Assembly: GCA_016700335.1 (NCBI GenBank)
Contig: CP065014.1
Location: forward strand, 124,001 to 188,000
Origin: Chlorobiota bacterium
GTDB lineage: Bacteria > Bacteroidota > Ignavibacteria > OLB7
DNA length: 64,000 nucleotides
Reading direction: 5' to 3'
Part shown: one piece after another, positions 36,152 to 45,560 of the stretch
Position numbering within the stretch: the first letter of the stretch is position 1
Layout of the letters: every line of letters begins with the position of its first letter
Program-made: the position numbers and the translations under genes
The notes under the pieces: generated by a model
The model's input: only the letters and a program-made list of their open reading frames with translations
Told to the model about the DNA's origin: nothing
Databases searched by the model: none

Positions 36152-38584
36152 ATGTTTAGAAATAGTATTATAACAATTGCAATACATTTTGCATTCTCAA
36201 TATCAAGTGCACAAAATCTAGGGTTTGAGTCATATTATTCAATAAATAGTATGTGGTTATCATCGCCAGGATCGTTAGGAATAGGCTTGTATGGATGGGA
36301 GAATCCAGCTTTATTGACTTATCAAAAAAACTTTGATTTATTATTCTCATGGCAGAACAAAGATAATAACCCATTTAATAAAGCAAATCGATTTGGATTA
36401 TTTGCAGCCACAAATGGATTAGGTTTTGGTTGGATTAAGAATAAAATTGGAGATGTAACTGAGAATGACTATAGAATATCTTTTGGTTTTGGAGATAAAA
36501 GTAATTCCTCTGGAATTGGATTTGGATGGTCTGGTGGGGACACAACAATCTTCAAAAGATCGAGCGTAATAACATTAGGGTCTCTTTCACGTAATCAATT
36601 TTTATCTTATGGATTATCTGGAACTATTGGATTAGATGAGGCAACCACAGAAGGGGTTTTAGATTTAGGGATCAGACCCTTTAAGAATGAATTAATAACT
36701 CTTTTTGCAGATTATGGAGTGCATACCGGTCAGAAATTATTTGCAGGAAATTGGAGTGCTGGTGCAATTTTTGAGCCTATTTCTGGAGTTCGTTTAACTG
36801 GTAGATATTTTAATGATAAAAATGTTTCATTAGGATTACAATTTAGTTTAGGAGGTTTAGGTTTATCTATGCAAGAACACATTTCAAAGGATGATAAAAA
36901 CTCAGATTTTCAAACTTATTCTATCAGGCTAGGGGGATATGATAGGAATATCTTTAGGGGAATGTTTAACAAAAAGAATGCATATTTATCTTTAAACATG
37001 AATGGAGGAATGAATTATCAGAGGTTCCAATTTTTTGATAACTCTAAAACTTTATTATCTACATTAGAACAAATTAATGATGCCAAGGATGACAATGCAA
37101 TAGCTGGTATTTGTATTAACATGTCAGGTATGAGTATAAATAAAGAGATGTTATGGGAGATACATGAAGCACTTAAAGAATTTAAAAATTCAGGAAAAAA
37201 AATAGTAGTGTTTTTTGATCGAGTAGGAATTGATGATTATCATTTTGCTTCAGTGGCAGATAAAATTGTTATGGATCCATTAGGAACTATGACGCTTGAA
37301 GGTTATGTTGCAGGTAGAACTTTTTTGAAAGGAACTCTAGAAAAACTTGGAGTTGGATATGATGAATTAAGATTTTTTAAATATAAATCAGCAGTTGAAA
37401 ATTTCTCACGTGACAAGTTTTCGATAGCAGATAAGGAGCAGCGACAGAAGTTGATAAATGATTATTATAATTTAGCAAAAAATGATATATGTGAAGGACG
37501 AAAAATATCATTTGAGAAATTTGATAATACTGTAAATAATCAAATGATGCTAAATTCAACAAATGCATTATCAGCAGGTTATATTGATAAGATTGGTAGA
37601 TGGGAGTCTGTTGATTCAGTTATTAGAGAGTTAGAAGGGAATTCTAAAATGCAAGTTGGTTATGGTTTTATAGAAAAGAATAATTTACCAGAAGATAATT
37701 ATTGGGGCAACAAACCTAAGATAGCAGTAATATATGCAATTGGTGCATGTGCAATGGATGAAGGAATAAATGCTAGATCATTAGTTCAATATTGTGATGC
37801 TGCAGTTAACAATCCAAATATTAAAGCAATTGTATTACGAGTTGATTCTCCTGGTGGTGATGCCTTAGCTTCTGATTTAATTTCTGAATCATTAAAAAAA
37901 GCTAAAGGAAAAAAACCAGTTATTATCTCTCAAGGGTATGTTGCGGGTTCTGGTGGGTATTGGCTTTCAATGTATGGGGATACTATAATTGCTGCACCAA
38001 ATACAATAACAGGTTCTATTGGAGTTATTTCTGGTTGGATGTATAACAAAGAAGCTAAAGAAAAACTCGGCTTATCAACTGATATGGTCAAGGTTGGAAA
38101 CCATGCTGATATTGGCTTTGGTATGACATTACCTGTTATAGGCTTAGGGTTACCTGATAGGGAATTTACTGTAGAAGAAAGATCATTTTTTGAAAAAGAA
38201 ATTAGAGAAATGTACAAAGAATTTGTAACCAAAGTTGCAACTGGTAGGAATAAAAAATTTGATGATATTGAACCATTGGCTCAAGGTCACTTTTATAGTG
38301 GTACTGAAGGACTTAAAATTGGATTAATAGATATGTTAGGTGGAATTGAAACTGCAATAAATGTTGCAAAGAAAAAAGCAGGATTAGAAAATGTTGAAAT
38401 AGACTTAGTTTCTATGCCAAGTGCATCACTTGTCGATTTTTCAGGATTAATGCCAAAACTTATTGGAGTTGATGTGAAGCAAGTTCTTGAAGATCCAATT
38501 TTACAAGCTTTAAAGTATAGATTAAAAAATAATGGAAAGATAATGACTGCTATGCCTCTTGAAATAGAGATTGAAGCAAAATAG
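36152..38584 (+). CDS. SppA-type signal peptide peptidase fused to predicted outer-membrane barrel domain
   Basis: An 810-residue protein. After a signal peptide (cleavage near SAQN, residue 21), about 260 residues of alternating glycine/aromatic-rich strands (FGLFAATNGLGFGW, RISFGFGDKSNSSG, LSMQEHISKD) resemble a beta-barrel. Two tandem S49 domains follow (about 300-500 and 525-740). The catalytic pair is Lys412 (FKYKSAVENF) and Ser600 (GYVAGSGGYW); their spacing of 188 matches the tandem SppA type (Lys209/Ser409 in E. coli). Standard SppA is anchored in the inner membrane and degrades cleaved signal peptides; here the N-terminus suggests an outer-membrane or periplasmic location. Confidence 0.85.
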   Translation: MFRNSIITIAIHFAFSISSAQNLGFESYYSINSMWLSSPGSLGIGLYGWENPALLTYQKNFDLLFSWQNKDNNPFNKANRFGLFAATNGLGFGWIKNKIGDVTENDYRISFGFGDKSNSSGIGFGWSGGDTTIFKRSSVITLGSLSRNQFLSYGLSGTIGLDEATTEGVLDLGIRPFKNELITLFADYGVHTGQKLFAGNWSAGAIFEPISGVRLTGRYFNDKNVSLGLQFSLGGLGLSMQEHISKDDKNSDFQTYSIRLGGYDRNIFRGMFNKKNAYLSLNMNGGMNYQRFQFFDNSKTLLSTLEQINDAKDDNAIAGICINMSGMSINKEMLWEIHEALKEFKNSGKKIVVFFDRVGIDDYHFASVADKIVMDPLGTMTLEGYVAGRTFLKGTLEKLGVGYDELRFFKYKSAVENFSRDKFSIADKEQRQKLINDYYNLAKNDICEGRKISFEKFDNTVNNQMMLNSTNALSAGYIDKIGRWESVDSVIRELEGNSKMQVGYGFIEKNNLPEDNYWGNKPKIAVIYAIGACAMDEGINARSLVQYCDAAVNNPNIKAIVLRVDSPGGDALASDLISESLKKAKGKKPVIISQGYVAGSGGYWLSMYGDTIIAAPNTITGSIGVISGWMYNKEAKEKLGLSTDMVKVGNHADIGFGMTLPVIGLGLPDREFTVEERSFFEKEIREMYKEFVTKVATGRNKKFDDIEPLAQGHFYSGTEGLKIGLIDMLGGIETAINVAKKKAGLENVEIDLVSMPSASLVDFSGLMPKLIGVDVKQVLEDPILQALKYRLKNNGKIMTAMPLEIEIEAK

Positions 38585-38688
38585 ATTAGTAAATATCAGT
38601 GATTAAGTTACTTATTAAAAAGTAAACAATCAAGCTATAGATATAAATTGAACATTAATTTTACCAAAGGTTATATGTACCTAAATAA

Positions 38689-38770
38689 AAAATCCCTAAA
38701 AAAAATAAGTATATTTCAATTGAGTTTCGGAAATTTGCTATTACAATTATCGGTAGTGGTTAGGGATTTT
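38689..38770. other. Long-loop inverted repeat between sppA and recA
   Basis: AAAATCCCTAA (38689-38699) is the perfect reverse complement of TTAGGGATTTT (38760-38770), separated by 60 bases and followed by ATAAAAC. It may be a terminator with a structured loop, or part of the recA leader. Confidence 0.35.
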
Positions 38771-38831
38771 ATAAAACAACTTAATTTTACAAGCCACTAT
38801 TAACGTTTAACTATTTATTAATTTTTTCAAA

Positions 38832-39890
38832 ATGGCTGAATTAACAAAAGATGTACGAGCAAAATTAATTGCTGGTGCATTAGAACAAATCGAAAAACAG
38901 TATGGAAAGGGAGCAATAATGCGTCTTTCTGATAGTGCAGCAGTACCTGTTGAATCAATCTCAACTGGTTCTTTATCCCTAGATGCTGCAATTGGTATTG
39001 GTGGAATTCCTCGTGGCAGAATTACTGAAATATACGGACCAGAGTCATCTGGTAAAACAACTATCTGTTTGCATGTAATTGCAGAGGCTCAAAAAATTGG
39101 TGGTGTTGCAGCATTTATTGACACTGAGCATGCTCTTGATATTCAATATGCATCAAGGCTAGGAGTAGATATTAACAACCTTTTACTCGCTCAACCTGAG
39201 TTCGGTGAACAAGCATTAGAAATTGTAGAAACATTAGTAAGAAGTGGTGCTATAGATGTTGTTGTTGTTGATTCAGTTGCTGCTTTAACCCCAAGAAGTG
39301 AGATTGAAGGTGAAATGGGAGATGCTCAAGTTGGGTCTCATGCAAGGCTGATGTCACAGGCAATGAGAAAATTAAACGGAGCTATTGGTAGGTCAAATGC
39401 AATCGTAATGTTTACAAATCAATTACGTTCTAAAATAGGAGTAATTTATGGTAGTCCAGAAACAACTACTGGAGGTAATGCACTTAAATTTTATGCTTCT
39501 GTTAGAATGGATATTAGAAGGAAAGAGGTTATAAAAGATGGTTCTGATATTATTGGAAATAGAGTAAAAATTAAAATTGTAAAAAATAAAGTTGCTCCTC
39601 CTTTTAAAGAAGTTGAATTCGATATAATGTATAACGAAGGAATCTCTAAAGTTGGTGATATGCTAGATGTGGCAATTGATAAAGGAATAGTATTAAAAAG
39701 TGGTGCTTGGTTTACTTTTGGTGAAGAAAGAGTTCAAGGTCGCGATGCATTAAAAAAATTATTGACTGAATCACCAGTAATGTTAAAATCATTAGAAGAG
39801 AAAGTTAAAGCAATATTGGGTATTACTAATGTTCAAAAATTAAATACTAAAGAAGTTAATGTTGCTGAAAAGCCTGAAAAAAGAAAGTAA
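38832..39890 (+). CDS. recA: RecA recombinase
   Basis: ATP-dependent strand-exchange protein and central SOS factor. The 352 residues show the Walker A loop GPESSGKTT near 70, FIDTEHALD, Walker B VVVVDSVAALTPR, and the MRKLNGAIGRSN and FTNQLRSKIGVIYG (L2) segments. The C-terminus is short and Lys/Glu-rich. Single gene with its own terminator; no recX follows, and no LexA-type box was recognised in the leader. Confidence 0.98.
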   Translation: MAELTKDVRAKLIAGALEQIEKQYGKGAIMRLSDSAAVPVESISTGSLSLDAAIGIGGIPRGRITEIYGPESSGKTTICLHVIAEAQKIGGVAAFIDTEHALDIQYASRLGVDINNLLLAQPEFGEQALEIVETLVRSGAIDVVVVDSVAALTPRSEIEGEMGDAQVGSHARLMSQAMRKLNGAIGRSNAIVMFTNQLRSKIGVIYGSPETTTGGNALKFYASVRMDIRRKEVIKDGSDIIGNRVKIKIVKNKVAPPFKEVEFDIMYNEGISKVGDMLDVAIDKGIVLKSGAWFTFGEERVQGRDALKKLLTESPVMLKSLEEKVKAILGITNVQKLNTKEVNVAEKPEKRK

Positions 39891-39948
39891 TTAATTTAAT
39901 AATTATCTAAACAGATTCTATTTTAATTTAAAAAGAGTCTTAAATATT

Positions 39949-39988
39949 AAACCAGCAAGCATTGAATTTTACTTGCTGGTTTTATTTT
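39949..39988 (+). terminator. Rho-independent terminator of recA
   Basis: AAACCAGCAAG paired with CTTGCTGGTTT (39949-39959 with 39972-39982; 11 bp), 12-base loop and TTTATTTT tail, 59 bases after the recA stop. It may also end the convergent gene on the other strand. Confidence 0.85.
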
Positions 39989-40038
39989 ACAAATAATTTG
40001 AATTGTTACCCTAAAAAACTTCAAATATAAAACTAAAT

Positions 40039-40926
40039 TTAAAAATATGGTTTTACAGTTAAGCTCCAAATCTGTGTTCCTTCTAGGCCTGATGGTACCC
40101 ATACATTATTTATAAATCTATAAATACCATTTCCCCAGGTACCAACTACTAAATTATTTTTGTATTCTACAACAGAATGTATAACTGGAGTTGGTAAATT
40201 ATTGGAAATATCAACCCATTTTGGTGTACCTTCTTTTACTCTATTAATAATCAATCCTTTTTCACCAGCAACAACCAAACCATTTATAGTAGAAATACAT
40301 GAATAGATATTCTTCATTATTGAATTACAAGTTGGATATATGCATGAACGACAGCATAGACCATACTTTAACCAGGTTTTAGCATTGTTATTGCTAATAT
40401 ATGCAATAGAATCATTCTCGCCAGTTATAATAACTGAGTTAGTATTAGATGTATATTTTCGTATTATAACTTTATAAGAATATTTATTTTTCATGGGTGT
40501 ATTTGGGTTAGACCATGTTTCCCCACCATCAGTTGAAAGCCAAAAGCCAAAAGCAGTGGCAGCATAAATGTAATTAGAATTAAACTGATCAATTTTAATA
40601 TCTAAAACTTCTTTAACTCTCCAATCGGTAACTGTTTTCCAATTCGCACCATAATCCAATGTTCTATGGATGCCATCTCCAGCACCAAGAAATATTACTT
40701 TGCCATTACATGAGTCAATTGCATCAACACAAAAGGCTTTGATATTCTCTGGACCAAGATGAACCCAGGTTTTTAATGAATCTTTACTTAAGAATAATCC
40801 ACTACCTAATGTACTACCTACCGAAATTTTGTTTTGATTACCATGAACTACTGCAAATACAACCTGAGAACGTACAGATTTGTTAAGTAAGAAAAGACTA
40901 ACAAAAATAAAAATGACATTTTTCAT
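40039..40926 (-). CDS. Exported Asp-box beta-propeller protein
   Basis: Secreted protein of 295 residues. I place the start at the ATG at 40926, which gives a clean signal peptide (KNVIFIFVSLFLLNKSVRSQ); a longer frame to 41028 exists but overlaps the upstream gene. The mature part has WD/BNR-like blades with Asp-box variants: LDYGANWKTV, STDGGETWSN, SNNNAKTWLK. It ends WSLTVKPYF without a sorting domain. It lies downstream of, and on the same strand as, the fibronectin/T9SS gene, with a 28-base gap, so both are probably one operon. Function unknown; a surface or periplasmic binding role fits. Confidence 0.75.
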   Translation of the reverse strand: MKNVIFIFVSLFLLNKSVRSQVVFAVVHGNQNKISVGSTLGSGLFLSKDSLKTWVHLGPENIKAFCVDAIDSCNGKVIFLGAGDGIHRTLDYGANWKTVTDWRVKEVLDIKIDQFNSNYIYAATAFGFWLSTDGGETWSNPNTPMKNKYSYKVIIRKYTSNTNSVIITGENDSIAYISNNNAKTWLKYGLCCRSCIYPTCNSIMKNIYSCISTINGLVVAGEKGLIINRVKEGTPKWVDISNNLPTPVIHSVVEYKNNLVVGTWGNGIYRFINNVWVPSGLEGTQIWSLTVKPYF

Positions 40927-40954
40927 AGTAGAATAATTTAGTATAAAATAAAAA

Positions 40955-41893
40955 CTATTCAACAGTAAATTTTTTATTGATAATTGTAGATCCAGCTTTA
41001 AACATAAGCAAATAAGCACCTTTAGCAAGATTAAAATTAGAAATATTTATAATAGAAGCGTTTATACCAAGTTCAAATTCTCTATGTGAATTATAAACTG
41101 AGTTACCTTGTTCATTAATTATTGAAAAACTCGATAAACATTTTTTATCTAAATTAAATTCCAAAACAATTTGATTTTTAACAGGGTTTGGTTTTAATAT
41201 TAAATTAACTTTATTTGAGTTGGTATTATTTACACTGCTTGGAATGTAATCACCAGTTGTAAAACTCCAGTTAACAGACCAAGGTCCAAGCCCGAAAGTG
41301 TTCTGTGAGTTAACATGCCAAAAGTATTTTGTTTTAGGTAAAAGATTAATTGTTTCATAACCCCCAGTTTGAATCCCACCTTGGTCAATTGCTCTAACAG
41401 CATAATTTTCAACAGTGGAAACTTGAATATCATAAAATAAAGCATCGGGGGTTTCACTCCAAAGGAAAGCTAATTCTTTCTCCACATTTATTGCATTATT
41501 TTTAGGATATTCTAATAAAGGAGCATCAGGTAATCCTGTAATTGTAAAGCTCCATACCTCGCTCCAATTGCTAGTTCCAGTTTTATCTTTAGAAGCTAAT
41601 CTCCAAAAATATTTTGTTTTGAAAGTAAACAAATCATTGTAGTAATAATCAGTTTCGGTTAATGAATCTGCATTGAAAATTATTTTTATGAAGTTTGTAT
41701 CTGTTGAAATTTGTAAATGATAACTTACTTCACCTTCTATGCTTTCCCATTCAAATTTAGTAGAGAAATTAGGAACACCCCTAGCGTTATTTAAAGGTTT
41801 GATGAGTTTAGGTATTGTAGGTGTAACTGCAAATAAATATGAAAATTGTAAAATAAATAAAAGTAAAAAATTAATTTTGAAAGAATGTTTCAT
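40955..41893 (-). CDS. T9SS-secreted fibronectin type III repeat protein
   Basis: A 312-residue exported protein. Signal peptide (about 1-23), then two fibronectin-like domains (about 24-120 and 121-215), each with the pattern PKLIKPLNNARGVP..., YFWRLASKDK/YFWHVNSQN and W-S-x-x-WSFT. The C-terminal part (about 230-312; LKPNPVKNQIVLEF to GAYLLMFKAG) is a type A T9SS sorting domain. Upstream of the propeller gene in a likely two-gene operon. Adhesion or surface scaffold is suggested by the domains only. Confidence 0.8.
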   Translation of the reverse strand: MKHSFKINFLLLFILQFSYLFAVTPTIPKLIKPLNNARGVPNFSTKFEWESIEGEVSYHLQISTDTNFIKIIFNADSLTETDYYYNDLFTFKTKYFWRLASKDKTGTSNWSEVWSFTITGLPDAPLLEYPKNNAINVEKELAFLWSETPDALFYDIQVSTVENYAVRAIDQGGIQTGGYETINLLPKTKYFWHVNSQNTFGLGPWSVNWSFTTGDYIPSSVNNTNSNKVNLILKPNPVKNQIVLEFNLDKKCLSSFSIINEQGNSVYNSHREFELGINASIINISNFNLAKGAYLLMFKAGSTIINKKFTVE

Positions 41894-42133
41894 AATAATT
41901 TGTTGTTTATTGAAATTTTAAAAAAGCTTTATACGAAAAATATTATCATTTAAATAGAATGTATAAAATTAAACAAAAATTAAATAAGTTTGTAATTTTA
42001 AAAGAGTTTTTAAAAGGACTAAAAAGATTAACTAAATTAAATCCATAATTTGTAAGAAATTAATTTTATCAATTCTGTTACCAATCAATTTAAAATAGAG
42101 TTTTAAATCAATAAAAACTAACTAATATTTTAG
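41894..42133. other. AT-rich intergenic region upstream of the di-haem peroxidase gene
   Basis: Divergent region between the fibronectin gene and the peroxidase gene. I see no structured element. Its right end is the in-frame TAG at 42131-42133 that limits the upstream extension of the peroxidase frame. Confidence 0.4.
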
Positions 42134-42232
42134 TTTGTATATCAACTGGAAAAACCAAACAATAAATATCGATACATATCAATTCCAATAATTATTTTCA
42201 CTTGTTTAATTTTATCTTTTTGCAATTATAAT

Positions 42233-43174
42233 GTGAAAAAGGATACATTAAACGAAAAGCAAATACTTGGCAAAAAACTTTTCTTTGATACTAAATTATC
42301 TTTAAACGGTACAAAGGCATGTGCAAGTTGTCATGATCCAAATTTTGCTTTTACAGATGGATATAGGAAATCAACTGGGTTAGAAGCAGATGTACTTGAT
42401 CATAACGCACCAAGCTTAATTAATGCAAAGTATAGGAAAGTGCTTCATTGGTCAAATCCAAATATCACAACATTTGAACAGCAAATGCTAAAGCCTTTAT
42501 TCTCTATTACACCAAAGGAGTTAGGTCTTGATAGCAATAACAAAGAATATCTATCAAAATTTGAAAATGATAAAGAATATAAGAAGTTGTTTAAATTGGC
42601 ATTTCCAAATGATACAACAATTACATATGGATCAATAATAATGGCTATAACTGAATTTGTTAAAACATTAAACAGTTTCAATTCAACTTATGATAATTTT
42701 GTTAAAGGAAACAAAAATGCAATTTCAGCCAGTGCCAAACGTGGTTTAGAATTATTTAACTCAGATAATTATGCTTGTAATAAATGTCATGTACCACCAC
42801 TTTTTACAGATAACAATTTTTATAACATAGGATTATATTTTCAATACCCATCAAACGATCTTGGGTTGAGTATGTTCACAAATCTAAGTAAAGATGATGG
42901 AAAATTTAAAACACCTTCATTGAGAAACGTAATGAATACATCTCCATATATGCATGATGGAGGTATAGAAACAATAAATGATGTTATTGATTTTTTTTAC
43001 AATGGAGGTTGCAAGAATCCACAAAAAGACACTTTGATAAAAAGAATTAATTATTCAGAAAAAGATAAATTAGATATTATAGAATTTTTATACACATTGA
43101 CAGATACAACTATATCCAAGAATATAAATTTTATAGAAAATAACAAATTTGAAAACAGTAAATTAGATTATTGA
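42233..43174 (+). CDS. Di-haem cytochrome c peroxidase / MauG-family protein
   Basis: Periplasmic di-haem enzyme family that reduces hydrogen peroxide or oxidises protein residues. From the GTG at 42233 there are 313 residues with two haem sites: CASCH (Cys30, Cys33, His34) and CNKCH (Cys182, Cys185, His186), plus KTPSLRNV and PYMHDGG, typical of this family. This start leaves no signal peptide although haem attachment requires export. The frame is open upstream to 42134 and encodes a basic-hydrophobic stretch ending LILSFC, a likely lipoprotein signal, but without ATG, GTG or TTG. The true start is therefore probably a non-standard codon upstream. Confidence 0.88.
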   Translation: MKKDTLNEKQILGKKLFFDTKLSLNGTKACASCHDPNFAFTDGYRKSTGLEADVLDHNAPSLINAKYRKVLHWSNPNITTFEQQMLKPLFSITPKELGLDSNNKEYLSKFENDKEYKKLFKLAFPNDTTITYGSIIMAITEFVKTLNSFNSTYDNFVKGNKNAISASAKRGLELFNSDNYACNKCHVPPLFTDNNFYNIGLYFQYPSNDLGLSMFTNLSKDDGKFKTPSLRNVMNTSPYMHDGGIETINDVIDFFYNGGCKNPQKDTLIKRINYSEKDKLDIIEFLYTLTDTTISKNINFIENNKFENSKLDY

Positions 43175-43286
43175 TAAATCCAACTTGAACAAAATATTCT
43201 CAGTTAATCTTTATCTTTGGAAGATAAAAATTAAACAACTTAATTACAAAAATTTATCTAAAAAATTTTTTAGAATATAATTTAAA

Positions 43287-44780
43287 ATGATATTTAGAAT
43301 GAAATTAAATATAAAAACAGGTTATTATACTTATTTGATATTATTGATTGTTGGAGTTACGGCTTTGACTTCATGCGGTGTATCAAGAAAAATTCAAACA
43401 AATGTCCCTATAGCGGCATCAATTAATGATTCAACTTTAAAAGTTGAGAATCAAAAAACTAAAATTTTAGATTCAATAAAAAGTATACCTAGTGAATTAA
43501 CTATAATACCTCCCAAAAAAAATAGTTACCCAGATGTAAAAGAATTTAATGCTGGAGGATTACCAGTAATTATGCGTTCTACAGGTGGAGGACAACGAAT
43601 AATAACTGTAAAACTTTATATAAAAGGTGGCACTTCATATTTGTCTAAAGGTGTGTCACCGGCTCTTGAGCAATTAGCTATGATAATTCCATTTTTATCA
43701 GGACCAGATGGAACGGATAAAATTGAATATCAAAAATCATTAAACAAAATGTATGCTGGAATTGCAGGAGGTGATGGAAGGGATTTTTCAGTAGTTACAT
43801 TAAGGTGTATTGATTCAGATTTCGAGAAAGTCTGGAATTATTTTACAGATATAATAAGTAAACCAAAATTTGATTCTGTAGAATTTAGAAGTGTTAAAGA
43901 AAGGATAATAAATGGAGTTAAAAACAGAACTGCAAGCCCTGAAGGTTATGCCAGCTTTTTAGCTGATAGTATTTTTTTTGCTGGTCACCCTTATGGCAGA
44001 TATGCTCAAGTTAAGGAAGTTGAAAAGTTAACAATTCAAGACGCAGAAACTCATTTTAAATCATTATTTCAAAAATCAAGATTATTCATGGTTGTTATTG
44101 GGGCTGTTGATTCAACAAACATTTACAATAAAACTGAAAAAGCATTTTATAATTTCCCAGTAGGAAATTATAAAGAGTTAAAATTAGATATACCTAAAAA
44201 TGCATCCATGTCTTCGGTAAATATAGTGAAGCCAGAAAAAGGGAGGTCAGCACCAACAAGTTATATTATTGCCAGATATCTCTCACCAAATATTGGAGAT
44301 TCTTTGTATTATCCAATGATGAGGCTTACAAGCTTTTTAGGTGGATCATTATTCCGTGAAGTAAGAGTTGAACGAAATTTAAGTTATGCGCCAGATGCTA
44401 ATGTAGAATTTGGAAAAATAAGTTATGGTGAGATAAGTATTTCAACAACACTTCCAGATTCAGCTTGGAGAACATCTAGAAATTATGTACTTGATTTTTT
44501 TAAAGATTATATTTTGCAAGATATTTCTATGAAATCAGGATTAGCGAGTTGGATTACAAGCAATAATTTGAAGGAACAAACTAGTTTATCTCAAGCAGAT
44601 GAAATTGGTGAGGCATACTTTTATACTGGCTCATGGCTTAAAGCTTATAATGTTCTTGAACAATTAAAAAAAATAACACCAGAACAATTAAATGAAACTG
44701 CACAAAAGTATTTAAAAAATTTCACAGTAGTAGTTTATGGTAATTCTAAAGGAGTAAATAAAAAGGAATTTGTATATTAA
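43287..44780 (+). CDS. M16-family peptidase-like lipoprotein lacking the zinc motif
   Basis: A 497-residue exported protein with a lipobox (ALTSC, Cys30). The insulinase-like domains are clear: LPVIMRSTGGGQRIITVKLYIKGG, then the helix where active members have HxxEH; here it reads ALEQL (126-130), so the zinc ligands and catalytic Glu arrangement are lost. The second half has FLGGSLFREVRVERNLSYAPDA, normal for the C-terminal M16 domain. Such inactive proteins usually pair with an active M16 subunit, but no partner gene adjoins it. The start could also be the ATG at 43299. Confidence 0.85.
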   Translation: MIFRMKLNIKTGYYTYLILLIVGVTALTSCGVSRKIQTNVPIAASINDSTLKVENQKTKILDSIKSIPSELTIIPPKKNSYPDVKEFNAGGLPVIMRSTGGGQRIITVKLYIKGGTSYLSKGVSPALEQLAMIIPFLSGPDGTDKIEYQKSLNKMYAGIAGGDGRDFSVVTLRCIDSDFEKVWNYFTDIISKPKFDSVEFRSVKERIINGVKNRTASPEGYASFLADSIFFAGHPYGRYAQVKEVEKLTIQDAETHFKSLFQKSRLFMVVIGAVDSTNIYNKTEKAFYNFPVGNYKELKLDIPKNASMSSVNIVKPEKGRSAPTSYIIARYLSPNIGDSLYYPMMRLTSFLGGSLFREVRVERNLSYAPDANVEFGKISYGEISISTTLPDSAWRTSRNYVLDFFKDYILQDISMKSGLASWITSNNLKEQTSLSQADEIGEAYFYTGSWLKAYNVLEQLKKITPEQLNETAQKYLKNFTVVVYGNSKGVNKKEFVY

Positions 44781-44876
44781 ATTACTTTTGGAGTTTGAAA
44801 ATTATCTTTTATTAACTAAACTTAAATCATAAAATATTTATTTTGAACAACAATGGATTAGCTAATTTAAACTATA

Positions 44877-45500
44877 ATGTATAGAACTGGTTATATAATT
44901 TTTGCACTTGCAGTTGCAATAGCTATAGGTATTATTGCTTGGTTAACTCAAGATGAACATGGAGAATCAACAAGATTTATTGGAAGCAATAGATGCAAAA
45001 CTTGTCATGAAACTAATAGTTCAGGTGAACAATATAAAATTTGGTTAAATAGTGCTCATTCAAATGCATATAAAACTTTATTTTCTAAAGTAGCAAAAGA
45101 TTTTATTGCTTTGAAACAAATGGATTCTTCAAATTGTTACAAATGCCATACTTCAGTTTCACATAAACCATTAAATGAATATGAATTAAAATTAGCTGAT
45201 GACGGAGTTTCCTGTGAAGCTTGTCATGGAGCTGGCTCAAGGTATTCAACATTTGAAATAATGCAAGATAGTTTAGCATTTGAAATGAACGGAGGTGTTA
45301 GGGGTTCTCTTGAAGATTGCTATTCATGTCATGCTAAAGATATTAATGACAAAGAAGTATGTCCTTTTCAAAAATCAAATTTTTCAGCTGAAAAAGAATG
45401 GCTGAAAATTCAACATCCTTCCACAAGGAATAGAAAATATCTGTTGATAAATAATAACTCAATCAAAACCAATAAGGATACTATTAGTCAAAAAAAATAG
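44877..45500 (+). CDS. Tetrahaem c-type cytochrome, membrane-anchored
   Basis: A 207-residue protein with an N-terminal membrane helix (about 5-23) and four CxxCH sites: CKTCH (40-44), CYKCH (87-91), CEACH (113-117) and CYSCH (148-152). The spacing and SCEACHGAG resemble cytochrome c554/multihaem electron carriers. The anchor places it on the periplasmic face of the inner membrane. It lies 96 bases after the M16-like gene and 60 bases before the aminotransferase; no oxidoreductase is adjacent. Confidence 0.85.
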   Translation: MYRTGYIIFALAVAIAIGIIAWLTQDEHGESTRFIGSNRCKTCHETNSSGEQYKIWLNSAHSNAYKTLFSKVAKDFIALKQMDSSNCYKCHTSVSHKPLNEYELKLADDGVSCEACHGAGSRYSTFEIMQDSLAFEMNGGVRGSLEDCYSCHAKDINDKEVCPFQKSNFSAEKEWLKIQHPSTRNRKYLLINNNSIKTNKDTISQKK

Positions 45501-45560
45501 TTTACATACAGTTAGTAAAATGAATTAATCACAGTCCTTCCAATTTCAAAGAAATTTATT

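Noticed and set aside
40927..41028. 34-residue N-terminal extension of the propeller protein
   Set aside because: It overlaps the upstream coding region and hides a good signal peptide that begins at 40926.
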